Positions 48,983 through 60,540 of a stretch of DNA of 64,000 nucleotides are shown piece after piece; position 1 is the first letter of the stretch, and each line of letters opens with the position of its first letter. Made by a program: the position numbers and the translations under genes. Location: assembly GCF_001043115.1 (NCBI RefSeq), contig NZ_LFME01000025.1, forward strand, positions 1 to 64,000. Direction: 5' to 3'. The stretch is from Xanthomonas sp. NCPPB 1128. Its GTDB lineage: Bacteria; Pseudomonadota; Gammaproteobacteria; Xanthomonadales; Xanthomonadaceae. The notes beneath the pieces are model-generated. The model was not told the origin of the DNA and made no database searches. It worked only from the letters and a program-made list of their open reading frames with translations.

Positions 48983-50233
48983 TCACAGCGGGTCGGCCGG
49001 TTCCAGCCGCGGCACCTGCGCGTCCGGCCGCGGCAGGCGCTTGCCGCTGCGCCGCTCCCAGCGCCAGAAGCCCCAACCGAGCAGGAAGAACGCGCCCGAG
49101 CCCAGCGCCAGGTGCAGGGCATGGCCGCTGAGCAGTGGCGACAGCACCCCGGCCACCAGCACGGTGACCATCAACTGGGTGAAGGCCTGCAGCGACGAGG
49201 CCAGCCCGCGCTGGCGCGGATACATGTCCAGCACCGCCAGTGCCAGGATCGGGAAGATCAGCGCGGTGCCCAGGCCGGCGAAGAAGATCGGCAGCACCGC
49301 CCACGGCAGCGCGATGGCTGGCGCCAGCGCGGTGTAGGCGATGTTGCCGGCCATCGACAGGCCGCAGCAGACGAAGCCGATGCGCACCTGCCGCATCGGC
49401 CCGAGCCGCCCGGCCATGCGCCCGGACAGGAACGCGCCCAGGGTCATGCCGCCGATGGTGGGCAGGAACAGCCAGGCGAAGTCGCGCTCGGTCTTGCCCA
49501 GCAGGTCGATCATGAATACCGGCGCCGAGGCGATATACAGGAACACCCCGCCGAAATTGAACGCGCCGGCCGCGGCCAGGCGCTGGAAGCGCGGATTGAG
49601 CGCGATGCCGATGTAGTCGCGCAGCAGCGTGCGCGGCGCCAGCGGCGTGCGCGCCTGCGGCGGATGCGTCTCCGGCATCCAGCGCAGCGTCGCCACCAGC
49701 AGCAGCGAGGAGAAGCCGACCAGGAACCAGAAGATCGTCGGCCAGCCACGGCCGCTGCCCAGGATCCAGCCGCCGATGACCGGCGCGATCGCCGGGGCGA
49801 TGCCGAAGATCATCGACACCTGGCTCATCAGCCGCTGCGCATCGTCGCCGTGGAACAGATCGCGGATCACCGCACGGCCGACGATCATGCCGACCCCGGC
49901 CGACACGCCCTGCAGCGCGCGGAACGCCAGCAGGGTCGGCAGGTCGCGCGACAGCGCGCAGCCGGCCGAGGCCAGGATGAACACGACCAGCCCGACAACG
50001 ATCACCCGCCGCCGCGCCAGCGCGTCGGACAGCGGCCCGTGGGCCAGACCCATCAGCGCGTAGGCCAGCAGGTACACGCTCACCGTCTGCTGGATCGCCA
50101 CCGGATCGGCATGCAGGCGCTGCGCCAGCTGCGGGAACGCCGGGAAGATGGTGTCGATGGAGAACGGGCCGAACATCGCCAGCCCGGCCAGCAACAGGGC
50201 CATGCGGCGCGTGGACACGGACGGGAGCGTCAT
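48983..50233 (-). CDS. Bcr/CflA-family multidrug efflux transporter
   Basis: This 416-residue MFS protein has 12 predicted membrane segments. Its start, [22 protein letters not shown], and [29 protein letters not shown] (the MFS motif A loop) are typical of the Bcr/CflA drug:proton antiporters, as are [23 protein letters not shown] and [17 protein letters not shown]. The substrate is unknown. The start at 50233 is preferred because the codons upstream are not family-like. It is divergent from the gcvP riboswitch region. Confidence 0.9.
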   Translation of the reverse strand: MTLPSVSTRRMALLLAGLAMFGPFSIDTIFPAFPQLAQRLHADPVAIQQTVSVYLLAYALMGLAHGPLSDALARRRVIVVGLVVFILASAGCALSRDLPTLLAFRALQGVSAGVGMIVGRAVIRDLFHGDDAQRLMSQVSMIFGIAPAIAPVIGGWILGSGRGWPTIFWFLVGFSSLLLVATLRWMPETHPPQARTPLAPRTLLRDYIGIALNPRFQRLAAAGAFNFGGVFLYIASAPVFMIDLLGKTERDFAWLFLPTIGGMTLGAFLSGRMAGRLGPMRQVRIGFVCCGLSMAGNIAYTALAPAIALPWAVLPIFFAGLGTALIFPILALAVLDMYPRQRGLASSLQAFTQLMVTVLVAGVLSPLLSGHALHLALGSGAFFLLGWGFWRWERRSGKRLPRPDAQVPRLEPADPL

Positions 50234-50430
50234 GGGGACATCATCCTGAAAGCCGGCCGCGGCGGCCACGGGACGGGCGCACACGCGACAACGCCGTCCG
50301 GCATGGACGGGCGCAAGAGAGGGAGTGGCGCCATGATACGCGCTGCGGCCGCATGCGCGCATCCGCCGCGGCTTGCCCATTCAGCCTGGCGTGGGTGCGA
50401 GCGGCCCGCCGTGGGCGCCGCCGGCCACGC

Positions 50431-50436
50431 TATAAT
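50431..50436 (+). promoter_or_regulatory. -10 element of the gcvP riboswitch transcript
   Basis: A perfect TATAAT sits 14 bp before the first aptamer, so initiation near 50443 would put the whole riboswitch in the leader. No good -35 element is visible. Confidence 0.5.
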
Positions 50437-50450
50437 CGCCGCGCAGCATG

Positions 50451-50620
50451 GTGGGAGAAGCGGGGCGACCCGCTGCCGAAGGCGCAAACGCCCGTAATCG
50501 CTCAGGCCCGATACCACCCGCACCAAGACTCTGGAGAGACCGGTCAAACCCGGCGCCGAAGGGGCACGAAGCGCAGCGCCAGCCGCCGCTTCCAAACTCT
50601 CAGGCAAAAGGACAGAGGGG
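50451..50620 (+). promoter_or_regulatory. Tandem glycine riboswitch upstream of gcvP
   Basis: Two glycine-aptamer patterns lie in tandem. The first (50451-50518) has GCTGCCGAAGGCGCAAACGC and CTCAGGCCCGATACCACC. The second (about 50529-50620) has CTCTGGAGAGACCGG, GCGCCGAAGGGGCAC and CTCTCAGGCAAAAGGACAGA, the strongest part of the family consensus. A short linker (about 50519-50528) joins them. Glycine riboswitches with this layout switch on glycine-cleavage genes when glycine is abundant. About 107 bases separate the second aptamer from the gcvP start. Confidence 0.92.
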
Positions 50621-50727
50621 CATTGGGAGGACCCGCGCTTCCCGTCGATCGTGCCCGCCACCGCGGTCCGACGACGGCCTTGCGCGCGTCCCCGCCTCCT
50701 CGTGCCTTCCTCTGCCGGACGACTGCC

Positions 50728-53652
<2,925 letters not shown>

Positions 53653-53684
53653 GCCGCGTTTACCGTTCGACGGTGTCTCCGAGA

Positions 53685-53715
53685 CCCAGCCTCGTGCGCG
53701 AGGCTGGGTTTTTTT
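53685..53715 (+). terminator. Terminator of gcvP
   Basis: The 10-bp perfect stem CCCAGCCTCG/CGAGGCTGGG with a TGCG loop is followed by seven T residues. It is the textbook factor-independent form. Confidence 0.95.
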
Positions 53716-53882
53716 ATGCGTGCGCAACGCGCGCACTGCAGTAGACAAGTGCGCGCGCTGCGGCGCGTTGCACGGCTCGTTCACGCCACGCCGCCCAGGA
53801 TCGGGGCTTCCGCCACGCCCGCACCTTCACGCACCGGGCACCCCACCGCGACGCCTTCTTCCGCCACGCAACGCGATCCCCC

Positions 53883-55997
53883 ATGGCCAGCCGCAAGCGC
53901 ACGCCCAGCGATCCCGCATCGTCCACCGCCCTCGCCTCCACCGCCGCACCCGCCGACCAGCGCGGCCACGGCGATGAGTTGCACCAGCACGCCGGCGGCA
54001 CACATCCGCCGCTGACCACCAACCAGGGCATTCCGGTCGCCGACAACCAGAATTCGCTGCGCGCCACCCCGCGCGGGCCGACGCTGCTGGAAGACTTCAT
54101 CCTGCGCGAGAAGATCACCCATTTCGACCACGAGCGCATTCCCGAGCGCATCGTGCACGCGCGCGGCAGCGCCGCGCATGGCTACTTCGAACTGACCGCC
54201 TCGCTGGCCAAGTACACCACCGCCGCGCTGCTCACCGAGGTTGGGGTGAAGACCCCGGTGTTCACCCGCTTCTCCACCGTGGCAGGCGGCGCCGGTTCGG
54301 TGGACACGCCGCGCGACGTGCGCGGCTTCGCGGTCAAGTTCTACACCAAGCAAGGCAACTGGGACCTGGTGGGCAACAACATCCCAGTGTTCTTCATCCA
54401 GGACGCGCTGAAGTTCCCCGACCTGATCCACGCGGTGAAGATGGAGCCGGACCGCGGTTTCCCGCAGGCGGCCAGCGCGCACGACACGTTCTGGGATTTC
54501 GTCTCGCTGATGCCCGAGTCGCTGCACATGATCATGTGGGCGATGAGCGACCGCACCATCCCGCGTTCGCTGCGCATGATGGAAGGTTTCGGCATCCACA
54601 GCTTCCGCCTGCTCGACGCGGAAGGCCGCAGCACCTTCGTCAAGTTCCATTGGCGACCCAAGCTCGGTCTGCAGTCCACGATCTGGGACGAAGCGATGAA
54701 GCTGGCCGGTGCCGATCCGGACTTCCACCGCCGCGACCTGTTCGAGGCGATCGAACGCGGCGACTTCCCGGAATGGGAACTGGCCGTGCAGTTGTTCACC
54801 GAGGAGCAGGCCGACAGCTTCCCGTTCGATCACCTGGACGCCACCAAGCTGATTCCCGAAGAACTGGTGCCGCTGCAGATCGTCGGGCGCATGGTGCTGG
54901 ACCGCTGGCCGGACAACTTCTTCGCCGAGACCGAGCAGGTGGCGTACTGCCCGGCCAACATCGTGCCCGGCATCGATTTCTCCAACGACCCGCTGCTGCA
55001 GGGCCGCCTGTTCTCGTACCTGGACACCCAGCTCAGCCGCCTGGGCGGGCCGAACTTCCACCAGTTGCCGATCAACGCGCCGAAGTGCCCGTTCGCCAAC
55101 ATGCAGCGCGACGGCCACATGCAGATGGGCGTGCCCAAGGGCCGCGTCGCCTACGAGCCCAGCTCGCTGCAGGCCGACAGCCCGCGCGAGACCGCGCGCG
55201 GCTTCGTCAGCCACCGCACCCAGCCCGACGATGGCACCAAGGGCCGCGTGCGTGCCGAGAGCTTCGCCGACCACTACAGCCAGGCGCGGATGTTCTACCG
55301 CAGCCAGACGCAGCCGGAACAGGCGCACGTGGCCTCGGCGCTGGTGTTCGAACTGTCCAAGGTCGACACCGCGCACGTGCGAGAAGCCGTGGTCGGGCAT
55401 CTGCGCCACGTCGATCCCAAGCTGGCGCAGCGCGTCGCCGACGGCCTGGGCATGGACGGGTTGCCGCCGGCACCGCCGGCCGCGGTCGCGCCGCAGGACC
55501 TGCCGCTGTCGCCGGCGCTGCAGTTGATCGGGCGCATGAAGCCCACCCTGCAGGGCCGCGCCATCGGCATCCTGATCGACGAGGGGTCCGACACCAAGAC
55601 CGTGCGCGAGTTGCGCAGGGCCGCCCTCGACGCCGGCGCGGCGGTCAAGATCGTCGCGCCCAAGCTGGGCGGCGCCGTCCTCAGCGACGGCGAGCGCCTG
55701 GCCGCCGACGGCCAACTGGCCGGCACGCCCTCGTTCGTGTTCGATGCGGTGGCCGTGGTGCTGTCGGCCGAGGCCGGCAAGCGCCTGAGCAAGGAGTCGG
55801 CGGCCATCGACTTCGTCAGCAACGCCTTCGCCCACCTCAAGGCGATCGCCGCCGACGCCGGCGCGCAGCCGCTGCTAAAGGCCGGCAACGTGCAGAAGGA
55901 CGCCGGGGTGGTCGAGGCCAGCGACAGCAAGGGCTTCGTGACCGCCGCCAAGACTCGGCAGTGGAGCCGCGAACCGAAGCTGCGCCTGCTGGCCTGA
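53883..55997 (+). CDS. katE: Large-subunit (clade 2) catalase HPII
   Basis: It breaks down hydrogen peroxide with a heme (often heme d) in the cytosol. The 704-residue protein has a flexible N-terminus (1-60). The catalase core carries the active His in [26 protein letters not shown] and the heme-Tyr region [22 protein letters not shown]-terminal class-I-glutaminase/DJ-1-like domain (about 550-700) marks the large-subunit clade. The start at 53883 is the first good ATG after the gcvP terminator. Confidence 0.95.
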   Translation: MASRKRTPSDPASSTALASTAAPADQRGHGDELHQHAGGTHPPLTTNQGIPVADNQNSLRATPRGPTLLEDFILREKITHFDHERIPERIVHARGSAAHGYFELTASLAKYTTAALLTEVGVKTPVFTRFSTVAGGAGSVDTPRDVRGFAVKFYTKQGNWDLVGNNIPVFFIQDALKFPDLIHAVKMEPDRGFPQAASAHDTFWDFVSLMPESLHMIMWAMSDRTIPRSLRMMEGFGIHSFRLLDAEGRSTFVKFHWRPKLGLQSTIWDEAMKLAGADPDFHRRDLFEAIERGDFPEWELAVQLFTEEQADSFPFDHLDATKLIPEELVPLQIVGRMVLDRWPDNFFAETEQVAYCPANIVPGIDFSNDPLLQGRLFSYLDTQLSRLGGPNFHQLPINAPKCPFANMQRDGHMQMGVPKGRVAYEPSSLQADSPRETARGFVSHRTQPDDGTKGRVRAESFADHYSQARMFYRSQTQPEQAHVASALVFELSKVDTAHVREAVVGHLRHVDPKLAQRVADGLGMDGLPPAPPAAVAPQDLPLSPALQLIGRMKPTLQGRAIGILIDEGSDTKTVRELRRAALDAGAAVKIVAPKLGGAVLSDGERLAADGQLAGTPSFVFDAVAVVLSAEAGKRLSKESAAIDFVSNAFAHLKAIAADAGAQPLLKAGNVQKDAGVVEASDSKGFVTAAKTRQWSREPKLRLLA

Positions 55998-56368
55998 GCG
56001 GCGCGGCGGTTTCCGCCATGGCGCCGCCGCAGGACGTAGCGCCATGGCGATGCCGGTGACCCGGACGGGTCGCCGGCGCCATTCACAAGCACGCAAATCG
56101 ATGCACCACGATGGTCGCAGTTCGCGACCTGGGCACGCTGGCGGTGTCAGCGTTCCGGCTAGCCACAGCCCTCGGTCGCCTGCCAGCACGTACCCCTTGG
56201 CTGCCACGTTGCTCATGACTGGCACGGCGATGATGAGATCCAGCCTCCAGCGCCACCGGCCCCCGACACGCAGCCTCCGATACGCCCGACCTGGGGTCCA
56301 AAACAGGCCCCCTGGCCCGCTCCGATAGCGGCCCAAAATTCGCCTGGTCAATTTTTCGCCACCCCTCT

Positions 56369-56384
56369 TGACACTGTTGTGTCA
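56369..56384. promoter_or_regulatory. Inverted repeat TGACAC-N4-GTGTCA
   Basis: TGACACTGTTGTGTCA is a perfect 6-bp inverted repeat with a 4-bp spacer. It overlaps a TTGACA hexamer and lies 17 bp before the first DnaA-like box. It could be a binding site for a dimeric regulator; the protein is unknown. Confidence 0.4.
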
Positions 56385-56400
56385 CGGGCCGGCATCGGCC

Positions 56401-56446
56401 TTATCCACAACCTTATGCAGAAGTCATCCACACCCCCTGTGGACAA
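56401..56446. other. Cluster of DnaA-box-like sequences
   Basis: TTATCCACA (56401-56409) matches the DnaA consensus TTATNCACA perfectly. TTATGCAGA (56413-56421) and TCATCCACA (56424-56432) each have one mismatch, and TGTGGACAA (56438-56446) is TTGTCCACA on the minus strand. Four boxes lie in 46 bp, followed by an AT-rich stretch (56476-56525). This could be a DnaA-titrating or DnaA-regulated site; origin function is not shown. Confidence 0.55.
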
Positions 56447-56647
56447 CGGTGCGCTGCCGCCCTCACTCCGCCCAAACAACTAAGCCATTGATTCGCATAA
56501 TTAAAGCCTGTCATAGACTTGACAAGAAGCGGGCCATCCCCTTGCGGACGGCCACGGAGCGGCGGGTGCGGCAAAAACTTATCCCGAACCCCAAGGCGCG
56601 GTGTCTACCGTGGAGGGAGGTGAAGGGGCCGTGAAATCTTCACCTGT

Positions 56648-56788
56648 TCGCGACGAACGGTTGGCGCTTCGGCGCCCCGCCACGCGTGGGGCCAACGGGA
56701 CGCCCTCCGTTGTCGCGACGACAGCCCGAGCGTGGTGCAGCGCAGCAGGCTTTGCGCCCGGCAAGCCCTCGCGGGAGCTTGCCGGGCG
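56648..56788. other. Structured region with two strong hairpins, possible ncRNA
   Basis: TTCGCGACGAACGG near 56648 pairs with CCGTTGTCGCGACGA near 56707-56721. Nested inside are GTTGGC/GCCAAC and the tetraloop hairpin GGCGCTTCGGCGCC. A second hairpin, CGCCCGGCAAGC (56755-56766) with GCTTGCCGGGCG (56777-56788), has 12 perfect pairs. I do not recognise an RNA family: the RNase P, tmRNA and SRP signatures are absent. The second hairpin lies 32 bp after the stop of the FdhA-like gene and may end that transcript. Confidence 0.4.
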
Positions 56789-56819
56789 CCCCGGCGGGAT
56801 ACCCGGCTGCCTCGGCGCC

Positions 56820-57983
56820 TTACGGCGTAAGGATCACCTTGCGGCAGTCCTGCTCCTTCTTGTCGAAGATGGAATAGCCCTGCGCCGCCTCGGCCAGGCT
56901 CAGGCGGTGGGTGATGATCTCGTTCGGGCGCAGCCGGCCCTCGCCGATGTGCTCCAGCAGTTCCGGCATGAAGCGCTGCACATGGGTCTGGCCCATCTTG
57001 AAGCTCAGCCCCTTGTCGAAGGCGTCGCCGAACAGGAAGCCGTGGATGAAGCCGGCATACACGCCGGGCACGCTGACCGTGCCGCCGCGGCGGGTGGCGG
57101 CGATGCACTGGCGTAGCGCCGTGCCGCTGCTGCCTTCCAGCTTCAGCGTGGCCATCACCGTCTCCACCGTGCTGCCCTTGGCCTCGAAGCCGACCGCGTC
57201 GATGCTGGCATCCACACCGCGGCCGTCGGTCTGGCCGACGATGATGTCGGCCGGATCGTCGATCTCCTCGAAGTTCAGCGGAATCACCCCGTAGGTGCGC
57301 TGGGCGAAGTCGAGCCGGTATGGATAGCGATCGACCATGAAGATGCGCTCGGCGCCGAGCATGCGGCAGCAGGCCGCGGTCATCAGTCCGACCGGGCCGG
57401 CGCCGAAGATCGCCACCGTGCTGCCCTGGCGCACACCCGCGTTGACCGCGGCCTGGTAGCCGGTGGGCAGGATGTCGGAGAGGAACAGCACCTGCTCGTC
57501 GTGCAGCACGTCCGGCACCACCAACGGGCCGACATTGGCCTTGGGCACGCGCACGTACTCCGCTTGACCACCGGCCACGCCGCCATACAGATGGCTATAG
57601 CCGAACAGCGCCGCCGGCGGGCGGATGCCCTTCTGGTTCAGCGCCGCGCCCTTGCCGGTGTTGGTGGTCTCGCAGGCGGCGTACTCGGTCAGCCGACAAT
57701 GGAAGCACTCGCCGCAGGCGATCACGAACGGGATCACCACGCGGTCGCCCTTCTTGACCCGCTGCACGTCCGGGCCGACTTCCTCCACCACGCCCATGAA
57801 CTCGTGCCCGAGCACGTCGCCGGTGTGCAGCTCGGGGATCTTGCCGCGGTACAGATGCAGGTCCGAGCCGCAGATCGCGGTGGCGGTGACGCGCAGAATG
57901 ATGTCGTCGGTCTCGACCAGCACCGGATCGGGAACGGTTTCCACACGCACGTCCCGGGTGCCGTGGTAGGTCAGCGCTTGCAT
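56820..57983 (-). CDS. Zinc-dependent dehydrogenase, glutathione-independent formaldehyde dehydrogenase type
   Basis: This 387-residue medium-chain dehydrogenase has catalytic zinc ligands in [13 protein letters not shown] and [12 protein letters not shown] and structural zinc cysteines in [19 protein letters not shown]. The Rossmann domain carries [12 protein letters not shown]. The segment [20 protein letters not shown] and the long C-terminal part resemble FdhA-type enzymes that oxidise aldehydes with NAD. The ATG at 57983 is preferred over one at 57989 because AAGGA then has 7-base spacing. It is divergent from the MazG-like gene. Confidence 0.85.
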   Translation of the reverse strand: MQALTYHGTRDVRVETVPDPVLVETDDIILRVTATAICGSDLHLYRGKIPELHTGDVLGHEFMGVVEEVGPDVQRVKKGDRVVIPFVIACGECFHCRLTEYAACETTNTGKGAALNQKGIRPPAALFGYSHLYGGVAGGQAEYVRVPKANVGPLVVPDVLHDEQVLFLSDILPTGYQAAVNAGVRQGSTVAIFGAGPVGLMTAACCRMLGAERIFMVDRYPYRLDFAQRTYGVIPLNFEEIDDPADIIVGQTDGRGVDASIDAVGFEAKGSTVETVMATLKLEGSSGTALRQCIAATRRGGTVSVPGVYAGFIHGFLFGDAFDKGLSFKMGQTHVQRFMPELLEHIGEGRLRPNEIITHRLSLAEAAQGYSIFDKKEQDCRKVILTP

Positions 57984-58137
57984 GGGCATTTCCTTTCGAC
58001 TGCGAACATGTGCCCGCAGTGTCGCTGCCGACGCCGTGCATCGTCGGTGACCATGCCGTGAGTCCGATGTCGCGACCGCCGTGTCTGCGCGCGCGTTCGC
58101 TGCTTTACCATGCGGCATCCCACTGCGACCCGATGCC

Positions 58138-58488
58138 ATGCCCGACAGTCTCAACGACCTGCAAACCGCCCAGCGTGCCTTCGCCGATGCGCGCGACTGG
58201 GGTCAGTTCCACAGTCCACGCAATCTCGCCGCGGCGCTGTCGGTGGAAGCGGCGGAGCTGCTGGAACATTTCCAGTGGCTGGACGATGCGCAAAGCCGGC
58301 AGCTTCCTGAAGAAAAAAAGCAGCAGGTCGGCAGCGAGATCGCCGACGTGCTGCTGCATCTGGTGCAGTTGTGCGACAAGCTGGGGATCGATCCGATCGA
58401 CGCCGCGCAGCGCAAGATGCTGGCCAACGCCGCCAAGTATCCGGTGGAGCGCGCCAAGGGCCGCATCACCAAGTACACCGAGCTGTAG
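58138..58488 (+). CDS. MazG-like nucleotide pyrophosphohydrolase
   Basis: This 116-residue protein is an all-alpha NTP pyrophosphatase of the RS21-C6/dCTPase-like MazG group. The metal-binding residues appear in [15 protein letters not shown] (E-x2-E) and [15 protein letters not shown] (E-x2-D), as in the family. Such enzymes clean modified or excess nucleotides. The start [15 protein letters not shown] at 58138 fits; another ATG lies at 58133 in a different frame. Confidence 0.9.
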   Translation: MPDSLNDLQTAQRAFADARDWGQFHSPRNLAAALSVEAAELLEHFQWLDDAQSRQLPEEKKQQVGSEIADVLLHLVQLCDKLGIDPIDAAQRKMLANAAKYPVERAKGRITKYTEL

Positions 58489-58580
58489 GCGCGCGCGGCA
58501 TAGTTGCCGCGCGACGACGCAAAGACAGACCATCCCCGATCGCAGGCTTCCGCACCAACAAGCCGGATGCAGCTTGCCCC

Positions 58581-58647
58581 GTAGGGGCGGCTTCAGCCGC
58601 GGCGGGCTTTACCCGGAAACGCACGTCGCGGCTGAAGCCGCTCCTAC
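58581..58647. repeat. Palindromic repeat of the GGAGCGGCTTCAGCC family
   Basis: GTAGGGGCGGCTTCAGCCGC faces GTCGCGGCTGAAGCCGCTCC plus TAC as an imperfect inverted repeat, with an approximately 20-nt loop. It lies between the MazG-like gene and the convergent histone-H1-like gene. Confidence 0.8.
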
Positions 58648-58717
58648 AGCGGGCGTTCCTCAGCGATCGGAGATGCCCGACATGCGCTGCGGCACAGCAT
58701 GCGGCAGTCAGGCATTG

Positions 58718-59479
58718 TTACCGCGTACTGCCCTTGCGCGCGGACGACGTCTTGCTGGCACGCTTGCTACTCGTGCGCGTGGCGCGCTTCTTCGCCGGCG
58801 TCTTCCTGGCCGTCGACTTCTTCGAAGCGGCCTTCTTCGATGTAGTCTTCTTCGTCGCGGTCTTTTTCGTCGCTGTCTTCTTTGCCGAAGCAGTCTTGCT
58901 CGCGGCCTTCTTGGCCGTCGTCTTCCTGGTCGAGGCGGACTTCGCGGTGCTCTTCTTCGCGGCGGACGTGCGTGTCCCGGTCTTCTTGGCCCGAGTCTGC
59001 GCGGCCTTCTTGGCCGCGGCCTTGCGCACCGTCGCACCCTTGGTCTGCGCGGCCTTCTTCGCCGCGGCCGAGCGGCTACTGGCGCTGCGCTTCTTCGCTG
59101 CGCGCTTGGTCTGCGTCGACAGCGCCTCGCTGCCGACGGTCTTGCGCGTGGTCGTGCCCTTGCTCGCGGTCTTGAGCGCCTTCTTGGCGCCGCGCGAGCG
59201 CGTCGGCGACGGCTTGCCATGCTTGCCGCCCTTGGCCTCTTCCTGCGCGACCTTCTTCTTGGTGTCTTTCGACGCAGTCTTCGACGCGCCGGTCTTGACC
59301 CCGGCGCGGCGCGCCTTGGACAGGCCGATGGCGATCGCCTGCTTGGTCGACTTCACCTGGGTCTTGCCCGCGCGCACGCGATCGATTTCCTCGCGCACGA
59401 ATTCGCCGGCCTGGGTCGTGCCCGCCTTGCCTTCGCGCTTGGCGCGGCGCGCACGGGTGGTGGTGGATTGCTCCGGCAT
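58718..59479 (-). CDS. Histone-H1-like Lys/Ala-rich protein with N-terminal DUF6496-type segment
   Basis: This 253-residue, very basic protein has an N-terminal ~65 residues (REGKAGTTQAGEFVREEIDR ... TKQAIAIGLSKARRAG) resembling the DUF6496 pattern. The rest is a low-complexity run of Lys, Ala, Ser and Thr with KKTATKKTATKKTTSKKAA-type repeats, like the tail of histone H1 and bacterial AlgP/Hc1 proteins. Nonspecific DNA binding and nucleoid compaction are likely. The repeat length probably varies between strains through slippage. Confidence 0.8.
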   Translation of the reverse strand: MPEQSTTTRARRAKREGKAGTTQAGEFVREEIDRVRAGKTQVKSTKQAIAIGLSKARRAGVKTGASKTASKDTKKKVAQEEAKGGKHGKPSPTRSRGAKKALKTASKGTTTRKTVGSEALSTQTKRAAKKRSASSRSAAAKKAAQTKGATVRKAAAKKAAQTRAKKTGTRTSAAKKSTAKSASTRKTTAKKAASKTASAKKTATKKTATKKTTSKKAASKKSTARKTPAKKRATRTSSKRASKTSSARKGSTR

Positions 59480-59603
59480 CGTTGCGTCTCCTGGTAGCGG
59501 CCACGACGGCCATCGGCTCCGGGTGTAGCAACGCACAGGTCAAGAACAGGCATACGACAAGCGAAGCGTGCGTGCACAGGCTTGCACGCCGGCGACGACG
59601 CGA

Positions 59604-60176
59604 TCAGCCGTCGCGACCGCACAGCGCGGGCGAATAGGTCTGGATGGCGTGCTGGATCGGCGCGTGGCGTCCGTACATCAGCGCGCAGACCAAGATCACC
59701 GACGCGATGGCGTACATGCGCAGGCGCGCGGGCAACTGCGGCGCGCCGCGCCACTGCAGATAGCAGGCCGTGGTCGCCGCGCCGACGACCACACCGGCCG
59801 CGACCTCGGACAGGCTGTGCGCGCGCGCGTAGACGCGGGCGATGGCGATCACGCTGGCGATGACGAATCCGCAGGCGATCGCCAGCCGCGGCCGCGGGCG
59901 GGCGCGCAGGCACAGCATGCAGGCCATCGGCCATACGCACGCCGCGAGCATGGTGTGTCCGCTGATCACCCGGAACTGCAGCGCGCGCAACTCCACACCG
60001 CAGCCGGCGTAGAGGATCTTGGTCGCACCGACCAGCGCCGCGGCAGTCGCCACCAGGCCCAGCCAGGTACCGGCGGCGCGCCAACCGTTCCCGCCGAGCC
60101 CAAGCCACAGGGCGCAGACGAGCGCCAGCGGCAGCGTCATCGCCGCGTCGCCGAAGTTGCTGATGGCAGACCACAT
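59604..60176 (-). CDS. PAP2-family membrane phosphatase
   Basis: This 190-residue protein has about six hydrophobic segments. It has a shortened PAP2 signature: KILYAGCGVELRAL, then VISGHTMLAACVWPM (SGH), then ARVYARAHSLSEVAAG (R-x5-H-x3-E, with Glu in place of the usual Asp). It is shorter than the PAP2 protein beside eptA and unrelated to it in context. Its substrate is unknown. There is no partner gene close by on the same strand. Confidence 0.78.
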   Translation of the reverse strand: MWSAISNFGDAAMTLPLALVCALWLGLGGNGWRAAGTWLGLVATAAALVGATKILYAGCGVELRALQFRVISGHTMLAACVWPMACMLCLRARPRPRLAIACGFVIASVIAIARVYARAHSLSEVAAGVVVGAATTACYLQWRGAPQLPARLRMYAIASVILVCALMYGRHAPIQHAIQTYSPALCGRDG

Positions 60177-60400
60177 CCTGGGAAACGTCCTTCGGCGTAC
60201 GCGTCGTTGGGGGCCACCGACGCCGTGCGCCGGGGCGGCCATGATACGGGCGATCGCTCGACCGGAAGGACCGTGGTACGCGAGCAGGCAGCTTGTCCGC
60301 CTGCGACCATCGCCATCGCATGACAGCGGACTTCCGAAGAAGCGCGCCCCTGGTCTCCCATGCACACGCTGACAGCGACCCTGATAGCCCATTCCTCCTT

Positions 60401-60423
60401 GTGGGAGGGACTTCAGTCCCGAC
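60401..60423. repeat. Half-copy of the palindromic repeat
   Basis: GTGGGAGGGACTTCAGTCCC followed by GAC is one arm of the dispersed family. It lies in the 364-bp gap between the DUF763 stop and the PAP2 start (60177-60540), where no gene is supported. Confidence 0.7.
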
Positions 60424-60540
60424 TGCAACGCGGCCGGATGCCCGATGGACGGACCTATCGTGGCCGAATCGCCGTTGACGCCTGCACGGCAACCTGCATC
60501 CGGCTCGATCGTGGCGAGCCCAGACCACCAGCAACTGGCC

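Larger units (their letters stand above)
55998..56819. other. Long intergenic region with DnaA-box-like cluster and hairpins
   Basis: The 822 bases between katE and the FdhA-like gene hold no convincing gene. Three structured parts are visible: an inverted repeat at 56369-56384, a DnaA-box-like cluster with an adjacent AT-rich stretch (56401-56525), and two hairpins (56648-56724 and 56755-56788). These are listed separately. The base composition drops markedly at 56345-56580 compared with the rest of the window. Confidence 0.6.

Noticed and set aside
56368..56634. Short plus-strand open frame over the DnaA-box region
   Set aside because: No ribosome-binding site, no similarity, and it crosses the AT-rich and repeat-like sequence; better read as noncoding.
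56640..56800. RNase P RNA, tmRNA or SRP RNA
   Set aside because: The conserved core sequences of these RNAs are absent; only generic hairpins are seen.
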